From positions 1 through 36,021 of the forward strand of contig ONIY01000036.1 of assembly GCA_900318065.1 (NCBI GenBank): 36,021 nt of DNA. The letters run 5' to 3'. How positions within the stretch are numbered: position 1 is the stretch's first letter; each line of letters begins with the position of its first letter. The position numbers were made by a program, and so were the translations under genes. The stretch comes from an uncultured Prevotellaceae bacterium. GTDB lineage: Bacteria; Bacteroidota; Bacteroidia; Bacteroidales; Muribaculaceae. A model generated the notes under the pieces. It made no database searches. It was not told the DNA's origin and saw nothing but the letters and a program-made list of their open reading frames with translations. Shown here one piece after another: positions 1 to 8,489 of the stretch.

Positions 1-277
1 TGTTGCCCACCTTGCGCACGTAGTGGACACCCATCATCACTCGCTCGTCGCCAATGAACTCACGGAACACTTCGCCATCTACAAGTTCAAACAATGATGT
101 CCTCTCGGGAATCTCTACGTTCTTCATTAGGTACAGCGCCTTCACAATATACTCCAGTGCCTTTCTCGCACTGATAGCACTAAACTCGGGATTGCTGACT
201 TGCAATTCCTCGGCCGACGAACAGAACCTGTGAAGGTCGGTCAAGCCTAATTCCTGTAGATAGTCGAAGTTGCGCAT
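1..277 (-). CDS. hsdR: Type I restriction enzyme R subunit, N-terminal fragment (runs off left edge)
   Basis: The reverse strand is open from an ATG at 277 to the window edge, giving 92 codons that begin MRNFDYLQEL. The residues include ARKALEYIVKALYL and, near the edge, HYVRKVGN. This pattern matches the DUF4145-type N-terminal region found on many HsdR proteins. The helicase and nuclease domains expected downstream lie outside the window. HsdR is the motor and nuclease subunit that cleaves DNA lacking the HsdM/HsdS methyl mark. It is the last gene of the leftward hsd operon and begins 31 bp after the RhuM stop codon. The fragment alone could belong to another DUF4145 protein, but the position behind hsdM and hsdS makes HsdR much the likeliest. 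Confidence 0.75.
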   Translation of the reverse strand, partial: MRNFDYLQELGLTDLHRFCSSAEELQVSNPEFSAISARKALEYIVKALYLMKNVEIPERTSLFELVDGEVFREFIGDERVMMGVHYVRKVGN

Positions 278-307
278 AGTTTGTGTTTTTAATTCAATAA
301 AGAATTG

Positions 308-1345
308 TTATTTGTTCTTATCCTTATTGTCTTTGCCCTTTTTCCCCAGTTTTTTGATGGTTTCAAAATAGGCCTGTTCCACTGGTGATAGAGTGTGGTC
401 GCGCCACTGGTCATATTCTGCCTTGGCCTTTGCCATTGCTTCGTTGTGACTCACACTGCCAGCACCTTGAAGAAGTTCCTGTCCTGTTGTGGAAAGGATG
501 TTGTCAAGTTGTTGAACATAGTCGGCCATATACATTGGCTGGTGTCGCATAGCTTGGATTTCGGCAAAATCAAAATATCCCGAGACGAGGTTATTGAGCA
601 CTTTCAGCTCGTCTTGAGAAAGATAGTTCTTAGCAACGCGAGCGTCCTGCAATGTGGGCCACTCACCACTGAATGTTGTCATCCCCATGAAGGGTTTAGT
701 GTTATCGGCACGCTCATAAATAACCTCAGCAGCTGTGTGTCCATGTGCTGCATAGTGCAGTTTGTTTTGAACTATTTTGAAGAATGCCACTGATATACTG
801 CTGCGTGGGTCATAGTCAACAGCAGTGGCGTACAGGTCGAGTACCTGGCGGTAGAGAACACGTTCCGATGAACGGATGTCGCGGATGCGGTCAAGTAGTT
901 CTTTCCAATAGTTTCCGCCACCCAGTTGCTTGAGACGCTCATCATCCATCGTGAAACCTTTGATAATGTATTCTTTGAGACGCTCGGTTGCCCAGCGGCG
1001 GAAATGAGTCGCAACTATTGAACGGACACGATATCCCAATGAGATGATCATGTCGAGATTGTAGAACGTAACTTCATGAGACTGTGTTTTACCTGCAATA
1101 GCGCCATGTTGAGTGGTTGTTCGGAATTTCCGAACTACCACTTCTTGGTCAAGCTCGCCTTCCTCAAAAATGTGCTTAATGTGCTCACTCACATTAGATT
1201 TGCTTGTCTGATATAGTTCACACAATTGGTTTTGTGTGAGCCATACGGTCTCTTGTTCAATGCGAACCTCAATGTGAGTCTGTCCATCTTCACTTTGATA
1301 TATTATGATGTCGCCATTATTCATTGGCATTATCTTGTCTTCCAT
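308..1345 (-). CDS. RhuM family protein
   Basis: This 345-residue protein starts MEDKIMPMNN. The open frame extends further upstream, but that part overlaps hsdS, and the ATG at 1345 lies just beyond the hsdS stop. The N-terminal region carries the family hallmarks: WLTQNQLCELYQTSKSNVSEH (winged-helix-like), then FYNLDMIISLGYRVRS and FRRWATERLKEYIIKGF. The C-terminal half is helical and ends in a lysine-rich tail. RhuM was first named in a Salmonella pathogenicity island. Its biochemical role is unclear, though it is often found inside type I restriction operons. Here it sits between hsdS and hsdR, 19 bp after hsdS, so co-transcription is likely. A regulatory or DNA-binding accessory role is inference. 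Confidence 0.85.
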   Translation of the reverse strand: MEDKIMPMNNGDIIIYQSEDGQTHIEVRIEQETVWLTQNQLCELYQTSKSNVSEHIKHIFEEGELDQEVVVRKFRTTTQHGAIAGKTQSHEVTFYNLDMIISLGYRVRSIVATHFRRWATERLKEYIIKGFTMDDERLKQLGGGNYWKELLDRIRDIRSSERVLYRQVLDLYATAVDYDPRSSISVAFFKIVQNKLHYAAHGHTAAEVIYERADNTKPFMGMTTFSGEWPTLQDARVAKNYLSQDELKVLNNLVSGYFDFAEIQAMRHQPMYMADYVQQLDNILSTTGQELLQGAGSVSHNEAMAKAKAEYDQWRDHTLSPVEQAYFETIKKLGKKGKDNKDKNK

Positions 1346-1364
1346 TTTTGTTGATGTTTCTTTA

Positions 1365-2543
1365 TTAACCAAACCAGTAATCCATGCGGCTGTCAAAGAG
1401 CGTTTGCACCTCGTCAATGGATTGTTGAATTAGTGACTTTTGTCGCTCTATCGCCTCAACCTTTGAGGCAAACTCCTGCTGGAGAGGGAGAGGGGGAAGA
1501 ATTACTTTATAATTTCTTATGGCTTTTAACCCCACATTTTTTATAGTACTTTTTGACGAATTACTCTCAAGGAAACATTTGAAAGTATTCGTGTTCATAA
1601 GCGACAACACAAAATCCACATTAAGCTTGTTTGTAAGTTTACAATAGCAAGCACTTTTTCCAAGAACTACTTTTTCGTTATTATAAACTGCAGTTTTGCC
1701 CAATGTTCCATTGATTGAAAGAAGAATTGTATTGGTGTCCAACTCTATGTGAATCTTCTGTGCTTCAGAATTATTCACATATAAAGTTTTAGGGGTAATA
1801 GTTATTTTGCCATCTATTAAATTGTTGCCGTTAATAAATGCTATTGTTCCATTTGCGTCATACTGTGGTGTGCCATGCAATCCATCGCCAATTGCCCTAC
1901 ACACCTCTCCCAATTTCTTCACTTCCCATCCTTTTTCATTGGTGATGGGGTCGCCAAACATATCATAGAATATGGATTGAGCAAGTTGGTCAAGTTCTTT
2001 GAGTTGTGCCTTTTTCTTCTCGATAATGCTGCTCAACAAGTCCAATTCCGCAACTATCCGCTCTTGCTCAGCAAGGGGTGGAATGGGGATGAGGATTGTT
2101 TTTAGATTAGTTCCGTTTATACCCCCTTGTGCAGCACCTGTAATTCGAGCTTTTAATTCAGATTGACCAATAGGAGAAAATAAGAAATTGAATAAATATG
2201 GTTGGTATAATAAGTCTGTTCTAATTATAAAAACATGCTCATTAACCATAGCAGAATTGTTCTGTAATTCCTCCCTTACCAATGCAACTTTTCCTGATAA
2301 TGCACCATCCTTACATAACAATATATCCCCATTTTTCAAATGACCTTTGGTATTGTCTTTGAAGTATTGTTCAGAAACATATTTGGGTGTTGACAAATCA
2401 ATGTATCCATTCCTCCCAATATGCTCTCCACCTAATGATAAAACACCTTGTGTAATTAACCGAACCCCTCCCGAAGGACGGCTTCCCGAGGCAAATGAGG
2501 CGATTTCTCCTAATTTCTTATATGTCCAGTTGTTCTTATTCAT
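1365..2543 (-). CDS. hsdS: Type I restriction-modification specificity subunit S
   Basis: The protein has 392 residues if it starts at MNKNNWTYKKLGEIASFASG. That ATG overlaps the stop of the preceding nuclease gene by 8 bp (2536-2543), which suggests translational coupling. Upstream codons in this frame lie inside the nuclease gene. There are two target-recognition domains, each opening with the KLGEI/KLGEV motif (residues about 9 and 205) and closing with a P-P-L-x-x-Q-E/Q motif. Each is followed by a helical conserved region (RIVAELDLLSSIIEKKKAQL; then FASKVEAIERQKSLIQQS). HsdS binds the bipartite DNA target and bridges HsdM and HsdR. I see no second partial hsdS or inverted repeat in the window that would allow specificity shuffling. 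With hsdM frameshifted, its partner may be absent. Confidence 0.93.
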   Translation of the reverse strand: MNKNNWTYKKLGEIASFASGSRPSGGVRLITQGVLSLGGEHIGRNGYIDLSTPKYVSEQYFKDNTKGHLKNGDILLCKDGALSGKVALVREELQNNSAMVNEHVFIIRTDLLYQPYLFNFLFSPIGQSELKARITGAAQGGINGTNLKTILIPIPPLAEQERIVAELDLLSSIIEKKKAQLKELDQLAQSIFYDMFGDPITNEKGWEVKKLGEVCRAIGDGLHGTPQYDANGTIAFINGNNLIDGKITITPKTLYVNNSEAQKIHIELDTNTILLSINGTLGKTAVYNNEKVVLGKSACYCKLTNKLNVDFVLSLMNTNTFKCFLESNSSKSTIKNVGLKAIRNYKVILPPLPLQQEFASKVEAIERQKSLIQQSIDEVQTLFDSRMDYWFG

Positions 2544-3681
2544 CACTGTCGGAATTATTTTCATTAAACTCGTCAATCCATTGTCGCAGCTTGCTTTGAA
2601 GGGTTTCCTTATCGGGCAAGTAGAGTTGATATTGCGAGGCATAGATGTTAGCATCCGTGGGCAGTGTGAGTTCTACCAAAGCATCACTTTTGCTTTCACA
2701 GAGCAGTATGCCAATCGTTGGCTTTTCATATTCCTGCCGCACATGTCTATCATAAAAGTTGACATACATCTGCATCTGTCCCAGGTCTTGGTGAGTGAGC
2801 TTTCCTGTTTTCAAGTCGATTAAAACGTAACATTGAAGCAAACGGTTATAGAAAACAAGATCCACATAGAAATGTTGTTCATCAAAGGTGAAACGTTTTT
2901 GCCTTGCCTCAAAAAGAAAACCTTTTCCCAATTCAAGCAAGAACGTCTGCATCTTGCTAATAATGGCGTTCTCAAGTTTCGACTCACTATAAGCCACATC
3001 GGGTTTTAATCCCAGAAATTCAAGCGTTATAGGATCCTTGATGATATCGGCTGGCTTCTCTACGGTTTGCCCTTCTTGCGCCAGGCGCATCACCTCATCC
3101 TTGTCCCGGCTCAAAGCTAATCGCTCATAGAGGCTGCTTCCCACTTGTCGACTCAGCTGGCGTTTAGACCATTGTTGCTGAGCGCACTCAATCTCATAGA
3201 ATCTTCTGGCATCAGGATTCTCTACGCGCATCAAAATAACATAATGTGACCATGACAGTGTAAATGATGGTCTTTCTGATATCTTTGGTGATGATGGGGC
3301 AGTAATAACATTGGAGTGAGATTTGGGTAACCGCTGGTTACCAATTTTATCTTGAATTGGGTAACCACTGGTTACCGAATTGGAGTAAACCAAATAAAAC
3401 CTTCTAAAGAGTTTGAGATTCTCAACCGACCAACCACTATCTCCAAAATGATTGGTGAGCCTTTGTGACAACTCCTTCAGTACTTTTTTCCCATATTGTG
3501 CCCTTATAGAACCACCTTGCTCGTCTTCAATAATATACCGCCCTATCTCATATTTTGTGTAGACTTCTGCCACATTCACAGCAGTAACGACTCTTGCCCT
3601 TGATGTTTCTATCAGGCTGGCAATTCTCGAGAACAAGTCGTCGACTCGCTGTTTTTCTTGTATGGTCAATCTTGTTTCCAT
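2536..3681 (-). CDS. DUF1016 family protein with PD-(D/E)XK nuclease domain (YhcG-like)
   Basis: This 381-residue protein has an N-terminal DUF1016 region containing IVEDEQ-like IIEDEQGG, VLKELSQRLTNHFG and GWSVENLKLFRRFY. A family-typical WSHYVILMRV and RFYEIEC segment lies in the middle. The C-terminal nuclease domain shows FYVDLVFYNRLLQCYVLIDL followed by K, that is D-x10+-D-L-K, the expected PD-(D/E)XK pair. Length agrees with the YhcG family (about 350-380). DUF1016 genes are frequent passengers in type I restriction operons. Their function is not settled, and a nuclease role is predicted from fold assignment. It lies 24 bp after hsdM and overlaps hsdS by 8 bp, so it is part of the operon. 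No damage is seen. Confidence 0.88.
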   Translation of the reverse strand: METRLTIQEKQRVDDLFSRIASLIETSRARVVTAVNVAEVYTKYEIGRYIIEDEQGGSIRAQYGKKVLKELSQRLTNHFGDSGWSVENLKLFRRFYLVYSNSVTSGYPIQDKIGNQRLPKSHSNVITAPSSPKISERPSFTLSWSHYVILMRVENPDARRFYEIECAQQQWSKRQLSRQVGSSLYERLALSRDKDEVMRLAQEGQTVEKPADIIKDPITLEFLGLKPDVAYSESKLENAIISKMQTFLLELGKGFLFEARQKRFTFDEQHFYVDLVFYNRLLQCYVLIDLKTGKLTHQDLGQMQMYVNFYDRHVRQEYEKPTIGILLCESKSDALVELTLPTDANIYASQYQLYLPDKETLQSKLRQWIDEFNENNSDSDE

Positions 3682-3705
3682 ATTATAAGGCTCCTGTGAT
3701 TATTA

Positions 3706-5179
3706 TCAGAGATATTTCTCTTTAAACTCAGCAATTGCGTTGTTTATTTCTTCTTGCAGTGCAGCGATTTTGCCATATATGACTTCGGGTGCTTCGTATT
3801 CAACCTTTACACGCTCCACTTCTTTGTATTTGTTGATAGAGAGGTCATATTCGTTGTCTCTGATATCCTTGACGGGAACGAGGAACGACTGTTCCTTGCG
3901 GGTTCTTGTAGCCTCAGCCTCCAGGTTCCTGAAGCGGGCAATCACGTCGGGGATGTCGTTCTCGGCACACTCGGTGCGCTTCTGGTCGAGGGTGTAGCCA
4001 TCGGCTTTCATGTCGTAGAACCACACTTTGTCGGTTCCTCCTGCGTTGGTCTTGGTGAAGATGAGGATTGCGGTCGAGACCCCTGAGTAGGGTTGGAACA
4101 CTCCACTTGGCATTGAGATTACGGCTTGCAGACGCTGCTTGTCGACAAGCTCTTTCCTCAACGCTTTGTGGGCAGTGCTGTTGCCAAAGAGCACCCCGTC
4201 GGGGACAATCGAAGCACAGCGACCTCCCATTTGCAGCATACGGATGAACAGACTCACAAACAGCAACTCGGTCTTCTTGGTCTTGGTGATGGCAAGCAGC
4301 GACTTGCTAACCGCCTCATTGTCGAGGCTTCCTGTGAATGGTGGATTGGCAAGGCACAGGGTGTAGCGGTTCTCGTCGGTGTTGTCGGTCGAGAGGCTGT
4401 CGCGATACTCCGTGCAGCATCAGGTTCATGGCACCAATGCGCAGCATGGTGAAATCGGTGTCGAAGCCGTGAAGCATGTGGTTCTTGTAGTGGTCGGCAT
4501 TCTCGCGCTTGAGCAGTTCGCTCTTGTAATGCTCTTGCACATACTTGGCACTCTCTACAATGAATCCTGCGCTGCCCATAGCAGGGTCGCAAATGGTGTC
4601 TTTCAATGTGGGCTGCATCAACTCGACCATCATGCGGATGATGTGCCTGGGTGTGCGGAACTGGCCATTGTTGCCCGAGGCTGCCATCTTGCTGAGCACA
4701 TACTCATACACGTCGCCCATAGTGTCACGGTTGTTCATGTCGAGGTGGTCGATCCCCTCAACTATCTTGGTCAACGTGCGAGGACTCTGGATAAGGAAAG
4801 TGGCATTCTCCATAAAGCGGCTGTAGGCACTCTCCTTGCCCTCGTTGAGCGTCTTGATATAGACAAACACATCCTTGCTCACGAGCCGATACATCGTCTC
4901 GGGGTCTTTGTTCTTGAACACGCTCCACCGCAAGTCGTTGAAAGGCACATCACGGTCGGTCTCGGGATTGTGCCACGAGCCATACTTGAATGTTGGCTCG
5001 CTCACCTCAACACCAAAGGCATTGGCATTAGCCTCACGAGTGCGCTGGGCATCGTCGAGCATTTTCATGAAGAACAGATAGGTCATCTGCTCGAGAATGG
5101 TTATCGAATTGGTGATACCGCCAGTCCAAAAGGTATCCCAAATGCTGTCAATACGGTTTTTTATTTCGCCTGTAATCAT
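3706..5179 (-). pseudogene. hsdM: Type I restriction-modification methyltransferase subunit M, frameshifted
   Basis: Two frames together make one HsdM. The 5' part (5179 down to about 4410) starts MITGEIKNRIDSIWDTFWTG, holds the HsdM N-terminal helical domain and the SAM-binding motif DPAMGSAGF, and reaches RIGAMNLMLHG. From about 4410 the homology continues in the next frame (EYRDSLS, then the catalytic motif NPPFTGSL, then GGRCASIVPDGVLFG) to the stop at 3706. At the switch (4405-4413) family members normally have about six more residues between LHG and EYRDS. The fault is therefore a deletion of roughly 20 nt, not a single-base slip. The SAM site and NPPF end up in different frames, so no active N6-adenine methylase is made unless the frame is rescued. 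The first frame ends in about 23 foreign residues. An assembly error is the main alternative. Confidence 0.85.
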
Positions 5180-5213
5180 GGGTAAGTCTTTTTATTCTTT
5201 TTAGTTCCAACTA

Positions 5214-5240
5214 CAAAGATACACATTTTTTGAATACAAG
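5214..5240 (-). promoter_or_regulatory. Probable promoter of the hsd operon
   Basis: On the reverse strand TATCTTTG (5214-5221) matches the Bacteroidetes -7 box TAnnTTTG, with CTTG about 15 bp upstream (5237-5240). The spacing is shorter than the usual 19-20 bp, so the -33 assignment is weak. It lies about 35 bp before the hsdM start. Confidence 0.5.
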
Positions 5241-5343
5241 CGGTCTATCAGATAATAAATTATTAGTGTCCGATAAAAAATGGCGAACTCTAAGGCAAGT
5301 CATGGATATTGCAAGTTGGCCGTTTTGTGGTTGCGGTTATTGT

Positions 5344-5660
5344 GTGATGCTGGCTGTAGGCCAGAGCGTCCCCGAAGGGGGCGAAGTGGGCAGCCCCACG
5401 GCGCGTACCCCAGAGGGGTGCGTGGCGTGGGGTATCCGTGACCCTTCCCTTATTCCGAGCCTCGAAGAGGGTCAACAACATCCATCATGTGAGAGCGTTA
5501 CTCTACTGTGGATACATGCCAGCAAGTGTTGGCCCCCTTCGGGGCCCATCAGGTGAATGGATGTGCTCAAACCTCACGCCACGCACCCCTTCGGGGTACG
5601 CGCCGTGAGGTTAACTCACTTCGTCCCCGCTGGGGACGTCCTGGCCTACGGCCAGCCACC
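5344..5660. repeat. Pair of about 84-bp GC-rich inverted repeats
   Basis: Positions 5344-5427 read on the reverse strand align with 5577-5660 on the forward strand with one small gap and roughly 80 percent identity. Both contain CGCCACGCACCCCT, GGGGTACGCGCCGTG, CACTTCG, GGGGACG and CTGGCCTAC. The 149-bp spacer holds another short palindrome of the same type (GGCCCCCTTCGGGGCC, 5531-5546). The region is much richer in GC than the neighbouring intergenic DNA. No convincing gene is present; frames through it change composition abruptly and match no family. Confidence 0.75.
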
Positions 5661-5704
5661 CTCGCAACGGCCTCTTGGGACGTCCTGGCCTACGGCCAGC
5701 CACC
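5635..5704. repeat. 26-bp exact direct repeat at the end of the inverted-repeat block
   Basis: The 26-bp unit beginning GACGTCCTGGCCTACGG occurs at 5635-5660 and again at 5679-5704 without mismatch. The first copy is the distal end of the right inverted-repeat arm. It looks like a partial tandem duplication of that arm. Confidence 0.8.
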
Positions 5705-5783
5705 CCATGGGGCTACTTTTTTGGGGGGCTCTCTACACAGGGGTTCCGTGCTTTGCACTCCACCACCTGCCTAAGCCCTTATC

Positions 5784-5922
5784 AGTCCACTTGAAAATGT
5801 GAAAACCACTAATTTTCAATATTTTCGCCAAATATATTTTGTTGATATTCAATAGTTATTAATCGTACTTAATCGTTTGACATCTTAAGTAGGCAAAAAA
5901 ATACGACTTTTTCAAGTGGACT
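5784..5922. mobile_element. MITE-like AT-rich segment with 14-bp perfect terminal inverted repeats
   Basis: AGTCCACTTGAAAA at 5784-5797 is repeated as its exact reverse complement at 5909-5922. The 139-bp segment is AT-rich and non-coding, unlike the GC-rich block to its left. Its right end supplies the last base of the TGA stop of the TrmH-family gene. No clear target-site duplication is seen. It may be a miniature element, an IS remnant, or simply an inverted repeat. Confidence 0.5.
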
Positions 5923-6452
5923 CAGTTCTTTATTGAGTTGAAAAACTGCCACATGACGATGGCGGCCGAGCAGGCGATGTTGAGCGAGTGCTTGGTGCCA
6001 TGTTGAGGTATCTCGATGCAACAGTCGCTGGCGTCGACCACGGCCTGGCTCACGCCCTTAACCTCGTTGCCAAAGACGAGGGCATACTTCTTGCCAGGCT
6101 CGACAGCAAATTGCTCCAGGCTCACGCTACCGTGCACCTGCTCGATGGAGCAGATGGTGTAGCCCTCGCTGCGCAGCTGCTCAACGGCCTCGAGAGCGGT
6201 GCTATAGTGGGTCCACTCCACGCTGTCCTCGGCACCCAGGGCGGTCTTGTGAATCTCATGACTTGGCGGCGTGCCGGTGATGCCACACAGGGCAATGCGC
6301 TCAATGACAAACGCGTCGGCAGTGCGCATCACGCTGCCCACGTTCATCTCGCTGCGCACGTCATCAAGCACCACAGCCACCGGTATCTTCTCCACGGTCT
6401 TATATTGTTCTACATCAACACGATGCAAGTCGAGCATTGATTTCTTTTGCAT
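5922..6452 (-). CDS. TrmH-family RNA 2'-O-methyltransferase (SpoU type)
   Basis: The protein has 176 residues. All three SPOUT motifs are present: motif 1 NVGSVMRTADAF (residues about 37-48, with the conserved N and R), motif 2 LVFGNEVKGV (about 129), and motif 3 IEIPQHGTKHSLNIACSAAI (about 147-166). These form the trefoil-knot SAM site. The protein lacks the extra N-terminal domain of RlmB, so it is a short TrmH-like enzyme that probably methylates a ribose 2'-OH in tRNA or rRNA. The exact target cannot be read from the sequence. The ATG at 6452 is the only sensible start. The gene stands alone between two repeat islands, and its stop codon overlaps the tip of an inverted-repeat element. Confidence 0.9.
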   Translation of the reverse strand: MQKKSMLDLHRVDVEQYKTVEKIPVAVVLDDVRSEMNVGSVMRTADAFVIERIALCGITGTPPSHEIHKTALGAEDSVEWTHYSTALEAVEQLRSEGYTICSIEQVHGSVSLEQFAVEPGKKYALVFGNEVKGVSQAVVDASDCCIEIPQHGTKHSLNIACSAAIVMWQFFNSIKN

Positions 6453-6510
6453 AGATAAAAAGTAATTATATAATAACGAAATCTTAATTTGGAATATTTT
6501 TGTCTTATCT

Positions 6511-6617
6511 TTGGCGGAATATGGTCAAAAATAAGCATGTTCCGCCAATTACGCTAATTATAATTGGCGGTAAAGTTACAAAAAAGTTCCTGTTCCGCCA
6601 ATTATAAAATGACCGCC
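6511..6617. promoter_or_regulatory. Cluster of CCGCCAA sites around a 10-bp inverted repeat
   Basis: CCGCCAATTA (6542-6551) and its reverse complement (6561-6570) form a perfect inverted repeat with a 9-bp gap. Further copies of CCGCCAA or its complement occur at 6511-6517, 6595-6601 and 6612-6618. Five half-sites in about 110 bp look like an operator or structured repeat. No known regulator is assigned. Confidence 0.45.
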
Positions 6618-6775
6618 AAATAGATAATTCGCTCAATATTAGCCAATAACGGCATCGTTATCAATATGCACACTGTTTTTGCACCAGATTAAAAAAGTAG
6701 ACACTGAAAATGCACCAGGTGATAGGAAGTTTTCGTTGCCGTATGAATCCATCAAGGCCAGTGTTTCTCGCAACT

Positions 6776-6796
6776 CCCCCTCTAAGATAGAGGGGG
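6776..6796. repeat. 21-bp palindrome, second exact copy at 35343
   Basis: CCCCCTCT-AAGAT-AGAGGGGG forms a perfect 8-bp stem. The identical palindrome, in the other orientation, occurs at 35343-35363. It lies in a 689-bp region (6453-7141) with no supportable gene, only repeats. Confidence 0.75.
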
Positions 6797-6903
6797 TAGG
6801 GGGGAGTATGACAAACGACAATGCGACTGTCTCTGCCGAAGTTCCTCTTCGAGGTAGCCTCTCGGAGTTTTTGCAACAGCCTTTCATCTGTGCATAACAT
6901 TTA

Positions 6904-6929
6904 CCGCCACTCTGCAATCAGGGTGGCGG
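6904..6929. terminator. Terminator-like hairpin CCGCCAC/GTGGCGG
   Basis: CCGCCAC (6904-6910) pairs with GTGGCGG (6923-6929), and CTG/CAG extend the stem inward. A T-rich tract follows on the plus strand (6933-6948). No rightward gene precedes it, so it may terminate an unseen transcript or be another palindromic repeat. Confidence 0.35.
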
Positions 6930-6978
6930 CAATTTTATGGTTTTTTTATAATTCCCTAAAAATTAGCGAATTATCTTT

Positions 6979-7098
6979 TCGTGGCAAAATTATGGGGCGT
7001 TTTTTTGCCACGAAATGGTATTTTAGGTCGTTCGTGGCAAAATTTTGGGGTCATTTTTCTGCCACGAAATGGTATTTTGGGTCGTTCGTGGCAGAATA
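6979..7098. repeat. Tandem 53/54-bp repeat with internal hairpins
   Basis: Two full units (6979-7031, 7032-7085) and a partial third (from 7086) begin TCGTGGCA and contain TGCCACGA, so each unit can fold as a hairpin. Both then share a 13-bp run, AATGGTATTTT plus two bases. Units differ by one base in length, so the array does not preserve a reading frame and is non-coding. Confidence 0.8.
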
Positions 7099-7141
7099 AA
7101 AGGGCTTTTGCAACACCATCTTATGAATTATGCATTATGAA

Positions 7142-8446
7142 TTATGCATTGATTAGAGTCTCTTTGCCAGTGCGGCGCTTTGCTCTTCGTAGCCGGGCTT
7201 GTTGAGCAGGGCAAACATGTTTTTCCTGGTTGAATGGGTTCACGCCCAGCATGTAGCCGCTCATGCCGCAGGCTTTCTCAAAGAAGTAGATGAGTTGACC
7301 CAAGTACTTCTCGTTGAGTGCTGGCAGGGTGATGAGCATGCATGGCACGCCACCGTCCACATGAGCCAGGCGGGTGCCGAGTTCTGCCATCTTGTTCACC
7401 TCGTCAACACGACGGCCGGCGATGTAGTTGAGGCCGTCAAGGTCGGCATCGTCGGTGGGGATTACCACCTCGTTGCGCTGGTGCTCAACGGTGATAACGG
7501 TCTCAAAGATAGTGCGCTCGCCTTCCTGAATCCACTGTCCCATCGAGTGCAGGTCGGTAGTGAAGTCAACGCTGGCAGGGAAGATGCCCTTGCCGTCCTT
7601 GCCCTCGCTCTCGCCGTAGAGCTGTTTCCACCACTCGGCAAGGTAGTGCAAGCTGGGGTTGAAGTTCACCAGAATCTCAATCTTCTTGCCTGCCTGGTAG
7701 AGGGCGTTGCGTGTGGCGGCATAGCAGGTCATCATGTCGGCGGGAGCCTTCTCCATCTCAACGGCACCAGCCACGAGGGCGTTGATGTCGAAACCGGCGA
7801 TAGCCACTGGCAGCAGGCCCACGGGAGTGAGCACCGAGAAGCGACCGCCCACGTTGTCGGCAATGACGTAGGTCTTGTAGCCCTCTTGAGTAGCGAGGCT
7901 GCGCAGCGCGCCACGACGGGCGTCGGTGATAGCCACGATGCGCTTGGCTGCCTCGGCCTTGCCCACCTGCTTCTCGAGCATGTTCTTCAACAGACGGAAG
8001 GCGATGGCTGGCTCGGTGGTAGTTCCCGACTTAGAGATCACCACGATGCCAAAGCGCTTGCCCTCGAGCAGACGCATCAAGTCGTAGAGATAGTCCTCGC
8101 CAATGTTGTTGCCGGCAAAAACCACCTTGGCGCCCTCGCCTTGCTTATAGGCAGCGAAGTTGTCGCTCAAAGCCTCAATCACCGCCTTGGCACCCAGATA
8201 ACTGCCACCAATGCCTATTACCACCACATAGTCGCACTCCTGGCGCAGCTGGCGGGCTGTGGCGTTGATGTCGTCGAGCTCGGCAGCGGTTATCTCACTG
8301 GGCAGGTGCAGCCATCCCAGGAAGTCGTTGCCAGCGCCGTCGCCCTTCTCAAGAGTCTCGGCAGCGGCAAGCGCCTGAGGTTTCAACACTTCAATATCTT
8401 TCTCACTGATGGTCCCGAGGACCGACTTGTTGCTGATGCTTATCAT
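7142..8446 (-). CDS. pgi: Glucose-6-phosphate isomerase, 3' end frameshifted
   Basis: The enzyme interconverts glucose-6-phosphate and fructose-6-phosphate in glycolysis. Signatures seen are GIGGSYLGA (about residue 77), [27 protein letters not shown], the [11 protein letters not shown] region and [11 protein letters not shown] near the end. After NPFNQ the frame becomes a basic, unfamiliar tail ([14 protein letters not shown]). In the next frame the expected C-terminus reappears: [20 protein letters not shown], ending at a stop at 7153-7155. The usual PGVEAYK stretch is missing, so about 20 nt are deleted near 7224-7228. The catalytic core is intact, but the last roughly 22 residues are replaced and the linker to them is lost. 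The start at 8446 is the only plausible ATG. The gene follows the GNAT-like gene by 223 bp of repeats. Confidence 0.93.
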   Translation of the reverse strand: MISISNKSVLGTISEKDIEVLKPQALAAAETLEKGDGAGNDFLGWLHLPSEITAAELDDINATARQLRQECDYVVVIGIGGSYLGAKAVIEALSDNFAAYKQGEGAKVVFAGNNIGEDYLYDLMRLLEGKRFGIVVISKSGTTTEPAIAFRLLKNMLEKQVGKAEAAKRIVAITDARRGALRSLATQEGYKTYVIADNVGGRFSVLTPVGLLPVAIAGFDINALVAGAVEMEKAPADMMTCYAATRNALYQAGKKIEILVNFNPSLHYLAEWWKQLYGESEGKDGKGIFPASVDFTTDLHSMGQWIQEGERTIFETVITVEHQRNEVVIPTDDADLDGLNYIAGRRVDEVNKMAELGTRLAHVDGGVPCMLITLPALNEKYLGQLIYFFEKACGMSGYMLGVNPFNQEKHVCPAQQARLRRAKRRTGKETLINA

Positions 8447-8489
8447 TTTATTACTTAGTTTTTATTTCTTGGTTTCTAATTATGGAAGA

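Noticed and set aside
1365-2543. Phase-variable hsdS by inversion
   Set aside because: No second hsdS fragment, recombinase or matching inverted repeats in the window.
5230-5802. Several short frames in the GC-rich repeat block
   Set aside because: They cross inverted-repeat arms, change composition abruptly and have no start signals or homology.
6979-7205. Frames with repeated peptide FATKWYF or FLPRNGILG
   Set aside because: They come from the 53/54-bp tandem repeat, whose one-base length difference breaks any constant frame.
7199-8458. 419-codon forward open frame
   Set aside because: It lies antisense to pgi, which has clear motifs on the other strand; the forward translation resembles nothing and arises from codon bias.
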